Translations under genes and position numbers: made by a program | Assembly: GCA_052180195.1 (NCBI GenBank) | Contig: CP197469.1 | Length of the DNA stretch: 64,000 bases | Origin: Gottfriedia sp002574545 | Lineage (GTDB): Bacteria; Bacillota; Bacilli; Bacillales; Bacillaceae_G | Strand: one strand, 5' to 3' | Part shown: in pieces, positions 1-8,388 of the stretch | How the letters are laid out: every line of letters starts with the position of its first letter | Position numbering within the stretch: position 1 is the first letter of the stretch | Notes under the pieces: model-generated | Told to the model about the DNA's origin: nothing | The model's input: only the letters and a program-made list of their open reading frames with translations | The model's database searches: none

Positions 1-909
1 AAAAAACAACCTAATGCAATGATGTCTCTATTAATTTTGTCCATTATTGCAATTTCAACTTCAGCTATATTAGCGAAATGGACAAATGCTTCTCCATCTG
101 TTTTAAGCATGTATCGCCTCTGGTTTACGTGTATATGGATGCTTCCATTTGTATTGAAGCGAAAAAATGAATTAAAAGCTTTAAAAAAATCACATTATAA
201 ATCATTTGCTTTAGGTGGTTTAATGTTAGCAGTCCATTTTATTTTATGGTATGGTTCATTAGTTTTCACTTCAGTGGCGAGCTCAACGATTATACTAGCT
301 CTCCAGCCATTAGTTGCAATGATTCTTGGATTCTTTGTCTTTAAAGAACGTACGTCTATGCAATCTAAAATATGTATGATTATTGCTATTATTGGTGTAT
401 GTCTAATAGGATTCGGTGATATCGGCTTAAGTATGTCAGCGTTTAAAGGTGATATTCTTTCATTTTTAAGTGTAATTGCTGCAGTACTCTATTTAATGGT
501 TGGACAAACAACCGTAAAAAATACATCTCATTGGGTGTATAGTTTTTGGGTATTCGCATTTTCGGCTGCATTTTTAACAATCTATAATCTCGTAACGATG
601 GATAATTTCTTTCATTACCAATCAAAAGATTGGATCATTTTTATCGCATCTGCCATTATTCCTTCATTAGCACATATCATAAATAACTATTTATTAAATT
701 ATGTAAATGCTACAACGATCTCAATGAGTATACTCGGTGAACCAGTCGGTGCATCTATTTTAGCATTTTTCCTTCTTAACGAAATGTTAACCTCGTTTCA
801 GTTAATTGGGGGTACAATCGTTATTGTGAGTGTATTCTTGTACTTATATCAACAACAAAAAGAAGTAACATCAATACAAGTCAAAAAAGATAATTCTTCA
901 TCAGCTTAA
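1..909 (+). CDS. DMT-superfamily (EamA) transporter, 5' end cut by window edge
   Basis: Integral membrane permease of the drug/metabolite transporter superfamily, with about ten hydrophobic segments forming two EamA repeats (roughly residues 1-135 and 145-280 of the ATG-initiated product). The reading frame is open to the first base: the codons before the ATG at 19 read K-K-Q-P-N-A, a typical N-terminus for this family, so the true start codon probably lies just outside the window and the gene is partial by a few codons. The C-terminal tail after the last membrane segment is hydrophilic. A terminator hairpin follows at 931-957. The substrate cannot be told from sequence; family members export amino acids or metabolites. 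Family assignment is secure, function is generic. Confidence 0.85.
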   Translation, partial: KKQPNAMMSLLILSIIAISTSAILAKWTNASPSVLSMYRLWFTCIWMLPFVLKRKNELKALKKSHYKSFALGGLMLAVHFILWYGSLVFTSVASSTIILALQPLVAMILGFFVFKERTSMQSKICMIIAIIGVCLIGFGDIGLSMSAFKGDILSFLSVIAAVLYLMVGQTTVKNTSHWVYSFWVFAFSAAFLTIYNLVTMDNFFHYQSKDWIIFIASAIIPSLAHIINNYLLNYVNATTISMSILGEPVGASILAFFLLNEMLTSFQLIGGTIVIVSVFLYLYQQQKEVTSIQVKKDNSSSA

Positions 910-930
910 ATAATTTCAATAAGGCTTTCA

Positions 931-958
931 AAACTTTCATTTCGTTTGAAAGTTTTTT
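931..958 (+). terminator. Rho-independent terminator after the DMT gene
   Basis: Nine-base arms (AAACTTTCA at 931-939 and TGAAAGTTT at 947-955) with a 7-base loop run into a T tract. It separates the DMT gene from the potassium transporter pair. Confidence 0.8.
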
Positions 959-1054
959 TGTTTTTTAACTAAAAATAGGTAGAATAGATAATAGCGATTT
1001 GAAAAATATTCCATATATTTTTATTAAGCAATTAAAGGAGAAAAAGAGCTACAT

Positions 1055-2371
1055 ATGAAAAAAAAGAAGAAAAAAGCCAAAAATCCTCTCCATTACATAT
1101 TTATTTCTTATATAATCATTATATTTTTATTTTCATTCTTATACTATCTTCCTTTTACGCGAATTTCGCCTATCAATTATATCGATAGTTTATTTGTTTC
1201 AACGAGTGCTATTAGTGTAACTGGATTAACAACAGTTAACTTAGTTGAGACGTTTAATGTTTGGGGGAAGATACTATTAATGATCCAAATGGAAATTGGT
1301 GCAATTGGAATTGTTGTATTTATTAGTTATGGTTTTATGATACTTGGTATTCGGATGACGATTTCAAATTTACTAGTTGTATCAAAGGACCAAAACCAAA
1401 GCAGCATTAAGTCAATTAGAAGATTAAGTTTGTCAGTTTTATATACAACTTTATTTTTTCAATTTCTAGGCGGTCTCTTTTTTTATAGTCAATTTAGAGG
1501 GAAATATGATACTGCATTAGAAACTTTATTAGTTACTGCTTTCCATTCAATTGCAAGTTTTACAAATACAGGTTTTGATTTATTTGGAAATAGTTTAATT
1601 TCATTCCAAAAAAATAATTTAGTGTTAATTGTAACGGCAGTATTAATTTTTATAGGTGGACTAGGATATCCAACGATTATGGAGTATATCTATAAATACA
1701 ATAAGAAAAAATCCTTATTTACAAGGATCAATATGCGTTTGCATTTTTCATTTATGGTTCTTGGAACAATTGTATTTTGGCTTTTAGAAAAAGGACATGC
1801 GTTTAAACAATTAAATTTCTTTGATCAACTTACTAATTCATTATTTTTATCAGTAACTAGTCGAAATGGAGGATATGCACCTCTTGATATTGGTGAACTA
1901 ACATTGCCAGCAATCTTAATCATTTTAGTATTAATGTATATTGGTGGAGCTTCATCGAGTGCAGCAGGAGGGATTCGTTTAACGACAGTTTCGGTATTAG
2001 CAGCAAAAATGTTTTCAGTTATTAAGTCACAAGAGGATACAATTATTTTTAGAACAAGTGTAAAGAAGGAAGTTGTTGACCGTGCATTTGTTATAGCGAT
2101 GAGCTTTATTATATTAATCACTGTAGCAACGATAACAATATCAATTTTTGAACCATTTCAGTTAGATTTTATTTTACTAGAGGTCATTTCGGCAATTACA
2201 AATACCGGATTATCATTAGGGATTACAGCAAATATTCATACTATGTCAAAAATAATATTAATTTTATTAATGTTTATTGGTAGAATTGGGATTTTCACGC
2301 TAATTTATTTTGTATTAAGAGTTGAGAATCAAAAATTAAAATATGTTGAAAAAGACTTAGCTATTGGGTAA
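1055..2371 (+). CDS. TrkH/KtrB-family potassium uptake channel subunit
   Basis: Membrane subunit of a Ktr/Trk-type K+ uptake system, 438 residues, after a lysine-rich cytoplasmic N-terminus. The four pore loops of the superfamily with their selectivity-filter glycines are visible: VTGL near residue 56, FTNTGF near 170, SRNGGY near 270 and NTGLSLG near 387. Together they form one pore per monomer. The next gene, 14 bases downstream, encodes the cytosolic NAD/ATP-binding gating subunit, so the two form a bicistronic operon. AAAGGAG lies 14 bases before the ATG, longer than usual, but no better start is present. The sequence is not close enough to call ktrB or ktrD from memory. Expected role: osmoadaptation and K+ homeostasis. 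Confidence 0.9.
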   Translation: MKKKKKKAKNPLHYIFISYIIIIFLFSFLYYLPFTRISPINYIDSLFVSTSAISVTGLTTVNLVETFNVWGKILLMIQMEIGAIGIVVFISYGFMILGIRMTISNLLVVSKDQNQSSIKSIRRLSLSVLYTTLFFQFLGGLFFYSQFRGKYDTALETLLVTAFHSIASFTNTGFDLFGNSLISFQKNNLVLIVTAVLIFIGGLGYPTIMEYIYKYNKKKSLFTRINMRLHFSFMVLGTIVFWLLEKGHAFKQLNFFDQLTNSLFLSVTSRNGGYAPLDIGELTLPAILIILVLMYIGGASSSAAGGIRLTTVSVLAAKMFSVIKSQEDTIIFRTSVKKEVVDRAFVIAMSFIILITVATITISIFEPFQLDFILLEVISAITNTGLSLGITANIHTMSKIILILLMFIGRIGIFTLIYFVLRVENQKLKYVEKDLAIG

Positions 2372-2385
2372 GGAGGAGTGTATGT

Positions 2386-3042
2386 ATGCCAAAGCAATAT
2401 TTAGTAATAGGTGCTGGACGTTTTGGGCGAGGCATTGTAAAAGAATTTGATCGGTTAGGTCATGAAGTAGTTGTATGTGATATAGATAAAAAAACGTTAG
2501 ATCAATTAGAAGAATACACAGAATATGCAGTTATTGGTGATTTGCGTGATGAGTCTATTTTAGAGGATTTACATGTCAGTCAATTTGATGCAGTATTTGT
2601 AGCAATTGGAACGGATTCATTAGCATCTATCTTAATTACGAGAAGATTGAAAGAGAGAAATGTAAAAAGGATTATATGTAAAGCAAATAATCGTGAAGTT
2701 GGTGGCATTTTAGAAAGTATTGGAGCGGATTTAGTAATTTATCCAGAAGAAGAAGCTGGACATAAAGCAGCACGTATGGAAGCGATGAGTGGAATCATCG
2801 AATACATCGAAATTACCAAAAATATTGCGGGAGTTGAAACAGTCATCCCTGAGAAATTAGTTGGCAAAACACTAAGAGAAATGAGTTTTTCAATGAAATA
2901 TGGCATAACTGTTGTCTTAATCATCCGCGACGGTGAGCCAATGGTATCACAAATTGGAGATGTAGTTTTTCAAAGTGGTGATTTAATTTTTATTGTAGGC
3001 GAAAAATCAAAAATTGAATGGTTTAAGAAGAAAGTGGGATAA
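2386..3042 (+). CDS. TrkA/KtrA-family RCK regulatory subunit of potassium uptake
   Basis: Cytosolic gating subunit of 218 residues. An N-terminal RCK_N Rossmann domain carries the nucleotide-binding motif GAGRFGRG (residues 9-16) and an acidic residue at the end of strand 2 (CDID) for ribose binding. A C-terminal RCK_C domain spans roughly 135-218. Octameric rings of this family bind ATP/ADP or NAD(H) and c-di-AMP and open the partner pore. Translation probably couples with the upstream channel gene: AAGGAGG overlaps its stop region, and two ATGs (2382 and 2386) are present, of which only 2386 is in frame. Length matches KtrA/KtrC (about 220 residues). Confidence 0.92.
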   Translation: MPKQYLVIGAGRFGRGIVKEFDRLGHEVVVCDIDKKTLDQLEEYTEYAVIGDLRDESILEDLHVSQFDAVFVAIGTDSLASILITRRLKERNVKRIICKANNREVGGILESIGADLVIYPEEEAGHKAARMEAMSGIIEYIEITKNIAGVETVIPEKLVGKTLREMSFSMKYGITVVLIIRDGEPMVSQIGDVVFQSGDLIFIVGEKSKIEWFKKKVG

Positions 3043-3141
3043 ATTTATTAGGGCTCAATTACATTTCCCTAAATGGAACGTTTAAACATCATAGATGAAT
3101 ATACTAATCTTAAATGACATATCAAGGATTGGTGTTTTATT

Positions 3142-4347
3142 ATGAGCCAAGTTATGGAGGTAATTGGGGCCTGGGTGAATGCCATTGGAACAATCAGCTC
3201 AGCAATTAGTAGTACACCCATGAGAGGATTAAAAGGAGAAAACCGAAAAAGATGGGAGGATATCAGTTTTCATCTAGATTTTGGTGGGAATTCCTTTCAA
3301 GCAATCGGTAACATAATAGAAGCATTTTTAGGCGAACCAAGTATATTAGAAGATTCAGGGGAAATTATCCAAGCATCAGGTAATGTCACAGTATTATTTA
3401 GTTTATTAGCTGCAGAAGCGGAGGAAGGAAAAGAAGAAGAAGAAAAAAATGTCGATCGAGCAATAAAACTAAATATGATAGGGAATGCCCAACAAGCATT
3501 TGGGGGATTAATTGCAGCCTTAGAAGAAGTAAGCCAAGAAGAATTTGATGTATCTGGATTTATGGGGAATCTCTTACAATCGATTGGAAACACTTTACAA
3601 GTATTAGGAGGGGTCGTAGAGCTAGAAATAGAAGATTTAAAAGACTATTTAAAAGAAACCACTGGGCAAGTAGGAGAACCTAGCGATTTATCAGATGGGG
3701 TCATATTTGACGTACTTCAAGAATATCATGGCAGTGCACCAGAATCAGATGCTAGTGAACTTTCGGACGGAATTATTTTTGATGAATTGCAAGAATCTCT
3801 AGGTAGATTGCCAGAAGATGATACCGTTAAACTTACAAATGAGATGGAAGAGGAAAATGAAAAAATATATGATCGATCAAGTGAATCGTCTAATGAAGAA
3901 ATAGAATATCTTTTTGGTAGAATACCAGATTACGAACCTGAAGAACCAGATGAAATAATTCCAAGACAACAGGATGAATCAATTTCTAGCGAACAAAGCG
4001 TGCCAAGTGAACTATCAGATGGAATCATTTTTAATGTACTCCAACAAGTTGCAGAAGAAACCGAAACAAACCCATTAATTAAAGAATACGAAGAATTAGC
4101 ATTGCTATTAAAATATAGCGGAAGTTGGATTCAAGCTGGCGGTTCAATCATATCCGTCTACTCTGAACAAAAAGAGTTATTAGAGGTGAATGCAAAACTA
4201 AAGGAACAGGAGAAAAAAGAACTAGAAGAGAACGAGAATTCCAAAAGAAGAAATAAAAAGAGAAAAAATTCTGAGGAAAATAGGGTCGAATTAAATCAAA
4301 AGAAAAGCAAAACCTCGGAATATACAGAGAGAAAGAAAAAGAGCTAA
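3142..4347 (+). CDS. Repetitive acidic protein resembling the DUF6944 family, function unknown
   Basis: A 401-residue soluble protein without signal peptide or membrane segment. Two internal repeat systems are visible. First, a helical motif of the type GNxxQAxGNxIxA recurs about six times (near residues 10, 52, 75, 112, 140 and 331), always with a Gly-Asn/Ser start, a Gln and a small-residue G-N/G step. Second, a linker motif LSDGxIFxxLQ occurs three times (near residues 182, 208 and 295), separated by very acidic E/D-rich stretches. The C-terminus (after about 360) is strongly basic (K/R/E-rich). I recall similar Bacillus proteins annotated as DUF6944 repetitive proteins; no function is established. 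It stands alone, with AAGGA 13 bases before the ATG. The charge polarity and repeats suggest an assembly or scaffolding role, which is inference only. Confidence 0.75.
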   Translation: MSQVMEVIGAWVNAIGTISSAISSTPMRGLKGENRKRWEDISFHLDFGGNSFQAIGNIIEAFLGEPSILEDSGEIIQASGNVTVLFSLLAAEAEEGKEEEEKNVDRAIKLNMIGNAQQAFGGLIAALEEVSQEEFDVSGFMGNLLQSIGNTLQVLGGVVELEIEDLKDYLKETTGQVGEPSDLSDGVIFDVLQEYHGSAPESDASELSDGIIFDELQESLGRLPEDDTVKLTNEMEEENEKIYDRSSESSNEEIEYLFGRIPDYEPEEPDEIIPRQQDESISSEQSVPSELSDGIIFNVLQQVAEETETNPLIKEYEELALLLKYSGSWIQAGGSIISVYSEQKELLEVNAKLKEQEKKELEENENSKRRNKKRKNSEENRVELNQKKSKTSEYTERKKKS

Positions 4348-4558
4348 CAAAAATAAGCTATAGTGTGGATGTTAGTTCTAAATACATAAAAGAATGACCA
4401 AGGAACTTAAAATAATCTTGTGAAAATAATAATAGTACTGATATTCTAAATTTTTGTTTACATAATAGGCAATCAGGAAAATATTAATAATAAAGAGAGT
4501 ACATCTTCACCATTTATGGTTAAGGAATATTAATATTTAACTATTGGAGCGATCGCCT

Positions 4559-4753
4559 ATGAAAAGTAGAATAATTAAAATCGTTAAAAACTATAAAGTT
4601 CAGACATTTGTATTTAGTGTGGGTGTGTTACTATTGTTCTTAACAATTGTAGTTGGAAGTATTCTATTAAGCAATATACCAAGAGACAAAGATATGAGAT
4701 GGAAAGATCTAATGCATACAATAAACGAAATAGAAGCAAAATCAGATAGATGA
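4559..4753 (+). CDS. Small single-pass membrane protein, unknown function
   Basis: A 64-residue protein with a basic N-terminus, one strongly hydrophobic helix at about residues 16-38 and a charged C-terminal tail of about 25 residues (N-in, C-out by the positive-inside rule). The ATG at 4559 is chosen over an in-frame TTG at 4544 because GGAG at 4546-4549 sits 9 bases before it. No family is recognised. It stands alone between the repetitive protein gene and tRNA-Val. The roughly 200 bases before it (4348-4545) show no coding signal. Confidence 0.5.
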   Translation: MKSRIIKIVKNYKVQTFVFSVGVLLLFLTIVVGSILLSNIPRDKDMRWKDLMHTINEIEAKSDR

Positions 4754-4886
4754 GTATTTTTTCAAAATGAAATCTATATTCTAGTGGATTAAATTCGAAA
4801 TTTTTTGTTAAATATTGGTTGAAGAGTAGGAGACAAAACAGTATAATAGACTTAATAAGAGAGAAGTATTTCTCCTTAAATATTAC

Positions 4887-4959
4887 GATTCCATAGCTCA
4901 GCTGGGAGAGCACTACCTTGACAGGGTAGGGGTCGCTGGTTCAAGTCCAGTTGGGATCA
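4887..4959 (+). tRNA. tRNA-Val (GAC anticodon)
   Basis: The complete cloverleaf folds by hand: acceptor GATTCCA/TGGGATC (4887-4893 with 4952-4958), D arm GCTC/GAGC, anticodon arm CTACC-TTGACAG-GGTAG giving anticodon GAC, T arm GCTGG-TTCAAGT-CCAGT, discriminator A4959. The 3' CCA is not encoded. An isolated tRNA gene with its own terminator; its 3' half from the anticodon loop onward is repeated near 15.9 kb and partly near 28.77 kb, marking it as an integration target. Confidence 0.95.
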
Positions 4960-5004
4960 TACGATTAAGGAAGCTCAAACCTAAGTGTATCAAGGGTTTG
5001 AGCT
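4923..5004 (+). repeat. att-like direct repeat, copy 1 (3' half of intact tRNA-Val plus terminator)
   Basis: From A4923 the sequence is identical for 41 bases to that starting at 15905, and then close to identical to about 4995. Homology begins exactly inside the tRNA anticodon loop, the usual crossover region for tyrosine integrases that use tRNA genes. This copy completes the functional tRNA. Confidence 0.8.
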
Positions 5005-5010
5005 TTTTTA
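4971..5010 (+). terminator. Terminator of tRNA-Val
   Basis: AAGCTCAAACC (4971-4981) pairs with GGGTTTGAGCTT, followed by a T-run. This terminator is included in the repeat that recurs at 15.9 kb. Confidence 0.85.
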
Positions 5011-5087
5011 TTTTCTGCTAGTTTGATTTTTTTATGTTAATTATTCATTACGATTCTTTTTGTATCAGTGAGAATTTTTCAACAATT

Positions 5088-5116
5088 GAAAGGATGATTT
5101 AAAGCACCATCCTTCT
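5088..5116 (-). terminator. Hairpin downstream of proline dehydrogenase
   Basis: AAGGATG (5090-5096) pairs with CATCCTT (5108-5114) just past the stop of the minus-strand gene. The following T-run is weak, so termination is likely but may be inefficient. Confidence 0.5.
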
Positions 5117-5126
5117 TAATAAAATA

Positions 5127-6041
5127 TTATTTTGAAAAGAAACCTTTTAAAGCAAAGGAAACATTTTGTGGCCTTTCTGCAAGGCGACGCATGAAGTAAC
5201 CAAACCAGTCATCGCCGTAAGGTACATATACTCGTACTTTGTAACCTTCATTAACTAAGCTAAGCTGAAGTTCATTACGGAATCCATAAAGCATTTGAAA
5301 TTCAAATTGACTCTTTGGAATGTTTTCTTGTTTAATAAATTCCTTTACTTTATTAATGATTACATGATCATGACTGGCGATGGCGGTGTAGGTTCCGCTT
5401 AGTAAATGTAATTTGATAATATTTAAGTAATTTTTATCTATTTCTGATATATCTTGAATAGCTACATGAGCAGGTTCTTTGTAAGCCCCTTTTACAAGGC
5501 GAAGTGGAATCCCACTCAGTTCTTTGACATCTTGTTCTGAACGGAAAAGGTATGCTTGGATAACAGTGCCAACATTTTCATATTCCTTTCGCAATTCTTT
5601 TAATAGATCAAGTGTAACTTGATTGCGTGATGAGTCCTCCATATCAATACGAACAAAAATATCATATTGTTTTGCTATTGATACAATTCTTTTCATATTT
5701 TCCAAGCAAAAGTCAAAATCAATATCAAGCCCTAGTTGTGTTAATTTTAAAGAAAGATTACAGTTTACATTTGACTTCTTAATCGCATTTAGTGTTTGAA
5801 TACAATAGTCGGTAGCAACCTTCGCTTCATCTTTACTTGATACAAATTCACCAAGATGGTCTAATGTACAGTAAAGTCCTTTTAGATTTAATTCTTTAAC
5901 TTTAGCTATAGCAGTATCTATGGTTTCTCCTGCAACAACCTGTCCCGCTCCAAATTTTAGTCCCCATCTACGTGCGGCCTTATTCAGTTTTTTACTTTGT
6001 GAAATTCGAAGAAAGAATTTTTTTGAAATCACTTCGATCAC
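5127..6041 (-). CDS. putB: Proline dehydrogenase (PutB/FadM type)
   Basis: FAD-dependent monofunctional proline dehydrogenase oxidising L-proline to delta-1-pyrroline-5-carboxylate, 304 residues, a beta/alpha barrel of the family's usual length (about 300). Recognisable motifs are GLKFGAG near the start, TLDHLGE, NLSLKLTQLG, VRIDMEDSS, QAYLFRS, RLVKGAYKE (flavin/substrate-binding lysine), ASHD and a C-terminal YVPYG-DWFGYFMRRLAERP that holds the proline-binding arginines. A GTG at 6050 is in frame, but AGGGG overlaps it; the GTG at 6041 has AGGGG 8 bases upstream and is preferred. Upstream in the same direction lie remnants of P5C dehydrogenase (6085-6388) and a sigma-54 promoter (6425-6439), so this is the surviving second gene of a put operon. 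A divergent sigma-54 activator gene starts at 6564. Confidence 0.93.
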   Translation of the reverse strand: MIEVISKKFFLRISQSKKLNKAARRWGLKFGAGQVVAGETIDTAIAKVKELNLKGLYCTLDHLGEFVSSKDEAKVATDYCIQTLNAIKKSNVNCNLSLKLTQLGLDIDFDFCLENMKRIVSIAKQYDIFVRIDMEDSSRNQVTLDLLKELRKEYENVGTVIQAYLFRSEQDVKELSGIPLRLVKGAYKEPAHVAIQDISEIDKNYLNIIKLHLLSGTYTAIASHDHVIINKVKEFIKQENIPKSQFEFQMLYGFRNELQLSLVNEGYKVRVYVPYGDDWFGYFMRRLAERPQNVSFALKGFFSK

Positions 6042-6084
6042 TTGTAACACCCCTATCCCTTTTATTTTATGAGAAGCTATCTAA

Positions 6085-6388
6085 TTAAAATAATTCAGAT
6101 GTTGTCTTTGCCTGCATATGTAGAGCTAAGTAATCAGGACATCAACCTTAGAATCTGTACCTGACATATTATTAAATCTACCAAACGGTAGATAACCAAC
6201 TATTTCCCCAGTAAGACTCTATTAATATATAAGTTTCCTACGTGGAGTTCTTTTCTTGCTCTTCAATATAATCGTTTGTTAGATATAAGTGACAATTTGA
6301 TAATTAACAAAGTCTAAAGCATGTTTAGATGCGTTTTTATTTTCCCCTTTTGAAAATTAGTAAAAGGTACATGTTTATAAGATAACAA
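6085..6388 (-). pseudogene. 1-pyrroline-5-carboxylate dehydrogenase remnant (internal deletion)
   Basis: Both ends of a P5C dehydrogenase gene survive in a 300-base stretch. The 5' end starts at a TTG (6386-6388) behind AAGGAGG (6395-6401) and reads M-L-S-Y-K-H-V-P-F-T-N-F-Q, the family N-terminus. The 3' end (about 6085-6225) reads TGEIVGYLPFGRFNNMSGTDSK and, after a frameshift, PDYLALHMQAKTTSELF-stop, the conserved C-terminus around the PFGGFxxSGTDSKAGGPDYL block. Roughly 450 codons between are missing. The full enzyme would oxidise the product of the next gene to glutamate. It lies directly behind the sigma-54 promoter, so it was the first gene of the operon. Confidence 0.85.
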
Positions 6389-6424
6389 TTAATTTCCTCC
6401 TTATTATTTGATACTAATAAATAA

Positions 6425-6439
6425 GCAAGTATTGTGCCA
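6425..6439 (-). promoter_or_regulatory. Sigma-54 (-24/-12) promoter of the put operon
   Basis: The minus strand reads TGGCAC-AATAC-TTGCTT: an exact TGGCAC -24 element (6434-6439), five bases, then the TTGC -12 element (6425-6428). The predicted start near 6413 lies just before the ribosome binding site of the P5C dehydrogenase remnant. Inverted-repeat activator sites lie 45-100 bases upstream, and the divergent gene encodes a sigma-54 activator. Confidence 0.88.
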
Positions 6440-6480
6440 GAAAGAAAATTCGGAAAAATCAATGATTTACTAAAATTTTG

Positions 6481-6537
6481 TGTAAATTGCATTTACAAAA
6501 GTGTAAACTTACTGTAAATGTTAAACACTTTTGTAAA
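6481..6537. promoter_or_regulatory. Candidate enhancer sites for the sigma-54 activator
   Basis: A perfect 13-base inverted repeat (TTTACAAAAGTGT at 6492-6504 and ACACTTTTGTAAA at 6525-6537) is preceded by a short palindrome TGTAAAT-TGC-ATTTACA (6481-6497). The array lies between the sigma-54 promoter and the divergent activator gene, the usual place for an upstream activating sequence and for autoregulation. Its use is inferred. Confidence 0.65.
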
Positions 6538-6563
6538 CCAAATAAATAGTAAAGGAGATTAAT

Positions 6564-8126
6564 ATGCTAAATGATCGGATTTCTTTACTTTCCCTTTCCC
6601 AAGAGATTAATAGGGGAACTAAACTTGAGAACATGAAGACATATACCGTAGATAGCATGCTTTCGGATGTAACTGATCTAAAACCTCAACAGGATATTCT
6701 CTTAGTGGACGAAATTGGAAATCCAAAAGGGGTTATTCCTTTTAATATCTTGATGGATGCTATTTTTCAAGAATGGAAAAGTTATGCGAAAATTTTTCCA
6801 ACTCTATTACATGCTGTGGATGATGCTATTACTATAGTTGATCGCAATGGAAAAGTGATTTCTTGGAACCCCAAGGCTGAAGAATTGTACAATACTTCAT
6901 CTGAAAATATCATCGGTTCTCAAATCACAGATTACTTTCAACAGGAATCAGTGATCTTAATGTCTACCTTAAGTGATGGTAAAGGTGTGATTCGGAAGTA
7001 CAATCAACCTAAGCAGGGGGTCCATGTTCTTATAAACACATTGCCGGTGCTAATAGACGGAAAAGTCATGGGAGGAATCTCCGTTGAACGAGATATTACT
7101 GAAATCGTAAAACTTAATGACGAACTAACTACCACTTCTGCTTATATTCAGGATTTAGAAAGTAAAATGTCTCTGCCACATAATGATGATCCTTTTCATA
7201 AAATTAAAGGGAGAAGTCAAGCGTTAAATTCTTCTATTCAATTAGCAAAAAAAGTTTCAAAAACTGATGCAACCGTTATGATTACTGGAGAAAGTGGAGT
7301 TGGAAAAGAATTATTTGCGCAAGCAATTCATAAGGCGAGCGACAGAGCGAATGGTCCATTTGTCGGTCTTAACTGTGGAGCTATTCCAGTATCCTTGTTT
7401 GAAAGTGAATTATTTGGCTATGAAAAAGGAGCATTTACAGGGGCAATTAAAGAAGGTAAAAATGGGAAAATTAGTGCAGCAAAAAACGGTACGCTTTTTT
7501 TAGATGAAATAGGTGAACTTCCACTTGAACTCCAGGTAAAGCTACTTCGTGTATTGCAGGAAAAACAATACTATCGTGTTGGGAGTAGCACTCCTATTCC
7601 GATTAACGTTAGAATTATATCGGCAACAAACCGTGATTTAGTGCAAATGATAGAAGCAGGGTTATTTCGTGAAGACCTTTACTACCGTTTAAATGTTGTC
7701 TCGATTCCAATTCCACCTTTACGAAATAGAATGGAAGATTTGCCCGAGCTTGTTCATATGTTTTTAAAAGAATTTTCTATTCAATATAAAAAGCCAATTC
7801 CTGAGTTGGATCCAGAAGTTCTGGTAACCTTCATGCACTCCCCTTGGAATGGAAATATCCGTCAGCTAAAAAACACAGTGGAAAGGATGACGATTTTAGC
7901 AGATGATAATTTTATTAGCATCGATCAGGTACCAAATGAATTATTAAATCGTAGGCAACATCCTTATAGCTATTTTGTTAAAGAAATGGAGGAAGCTATC
8001 ATAGATGAGAAGTTGAAAATCGTTGATGCACTACAAAAAACTTACAAAAATAAATCAGCTGCTGCAAAATTACTAGGTATTTCACGTGTTACACTGTATA
8101 ACAAAATGAAAAAGTATGGGATATAA
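6564..8126 (+). CDS. Sigma-54-dependent PAS/AAA+ transcriptional activator of the put locus
   Basis: Bacterial enhancer-binding protein of 520 residues. An N-terminal sensory part with a PAS domain (about 80-190) precedes an AAA+ sigma-54-interaction domain (about 210-440) with Walker A GESGVGKE (about 242), the GAFTGA loop that contacts sigma-54 (about 289), Walker B GTLFLDEIGE (about 310) and the arginine-finger region. A C-terminal Fis-type helix-turn-helix (SAAAKLLGISRVTLYNKMKKYGI) ends the protein. Divergent from the proline dehydrogenase transcript, whose promoter is a textbook -24/-12 site, so it most likely activates proline use in response to a small molecule sensed by the PAS domain. 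GGAG lies 9 bases before the ATG. Similar proteins (RocR, PrdR) are of like size; the exact inducer is not visible. Confidence 0.92.
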   Translation: MLNDRISLLSLSQEINRGTKLENMKTYTVDSMLSDVTDLKPQQDILLVDEIGNPKGVIPFNILMDAIFQEWKSYAKIFPTLLHAVDDAITIVDRNGKVISWNPKAEELYNTSSENIIGSQITDYFQQESVILMSTLSDGKGVIRKYNQPKQGVHVLINTLPVLIDGKVMGGISVERDITEIVKLNDELTTTSAYIQDLESKMSLPHNDDPFHKIKGRSQALNSSIQLAKKVSKTDATVMITGESGVGKELFAQAIHKASDRANGPFVGLNCGAIPVSLFESELFGYEKGAFTGAIKEGKNGKISAAKNGTLFLDEIGELPLELQVKLLRVLQEKQYYRVGSSTPIPINVRIISATNRDLVQMIEAGLFREDLYYRLNVVSIPIPPLRNRMEDLPELVHMFLKEFSIQYKKPIPELDPEVLVTFMHSPWNGNIRQLKNTVERMTILADDNFISIDQVPNELLNRRQHPYSYFVKEMEEAIIDEKLKIVDALQKTYKNKSAAAKLLGISRVTLYNKMKKYGI

Positions 8127-8137
8127 AACTTAACTGG

Positions 8138-8159
8138 ATGCCTTTTAGGCATTTTTTTT
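8138..8159 (+). terminator. Terminator of the sigma-54 activator gene
   Basis: Short stem ATGCC/GGCAT (8138-8142 and 8148-8152) followed by eight or more T residues. Confidence 0.7.
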
Positions 8160-8241
8160 ATTCATAGAAAAATATTTAAGTTAGAATAAAATAAATATTC
8201 GAAAAATATTGAAATTAAATAAAAATATGATAATATTAAAA

Positions 8242-8297
8242 ATAATTACAGTATAAGTATAAAAATATATGATAATTTCAATATATTGTAATTATTC
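8242..8297. promoter_or_regulatory. Candidate operator upstream of hyuA shared with the XRE-cupin gene
   Basis: ATAATTACAGTATAA (8242-8256) is found again, exactly and in reverse complement, at 14998-15012 just before the XRE-cupin regulator gene. A near-mirror copy, ATATTGTAATTATT, lies at about 8284-8297. The rest of 8160-8388 is very AT-rich and holds no gene. Binding by the regulator is inferred from the shared site. Confidence 0.5.
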
Positions 8298-8388
8298 ACA
8301 CTTAGTTAACCTAAAAAACTTGAATTTTTGATAATTTTATCTAAAATCTATTAAACTTTTATTTTAAAAGGAGAGGTGGAATTAAATC

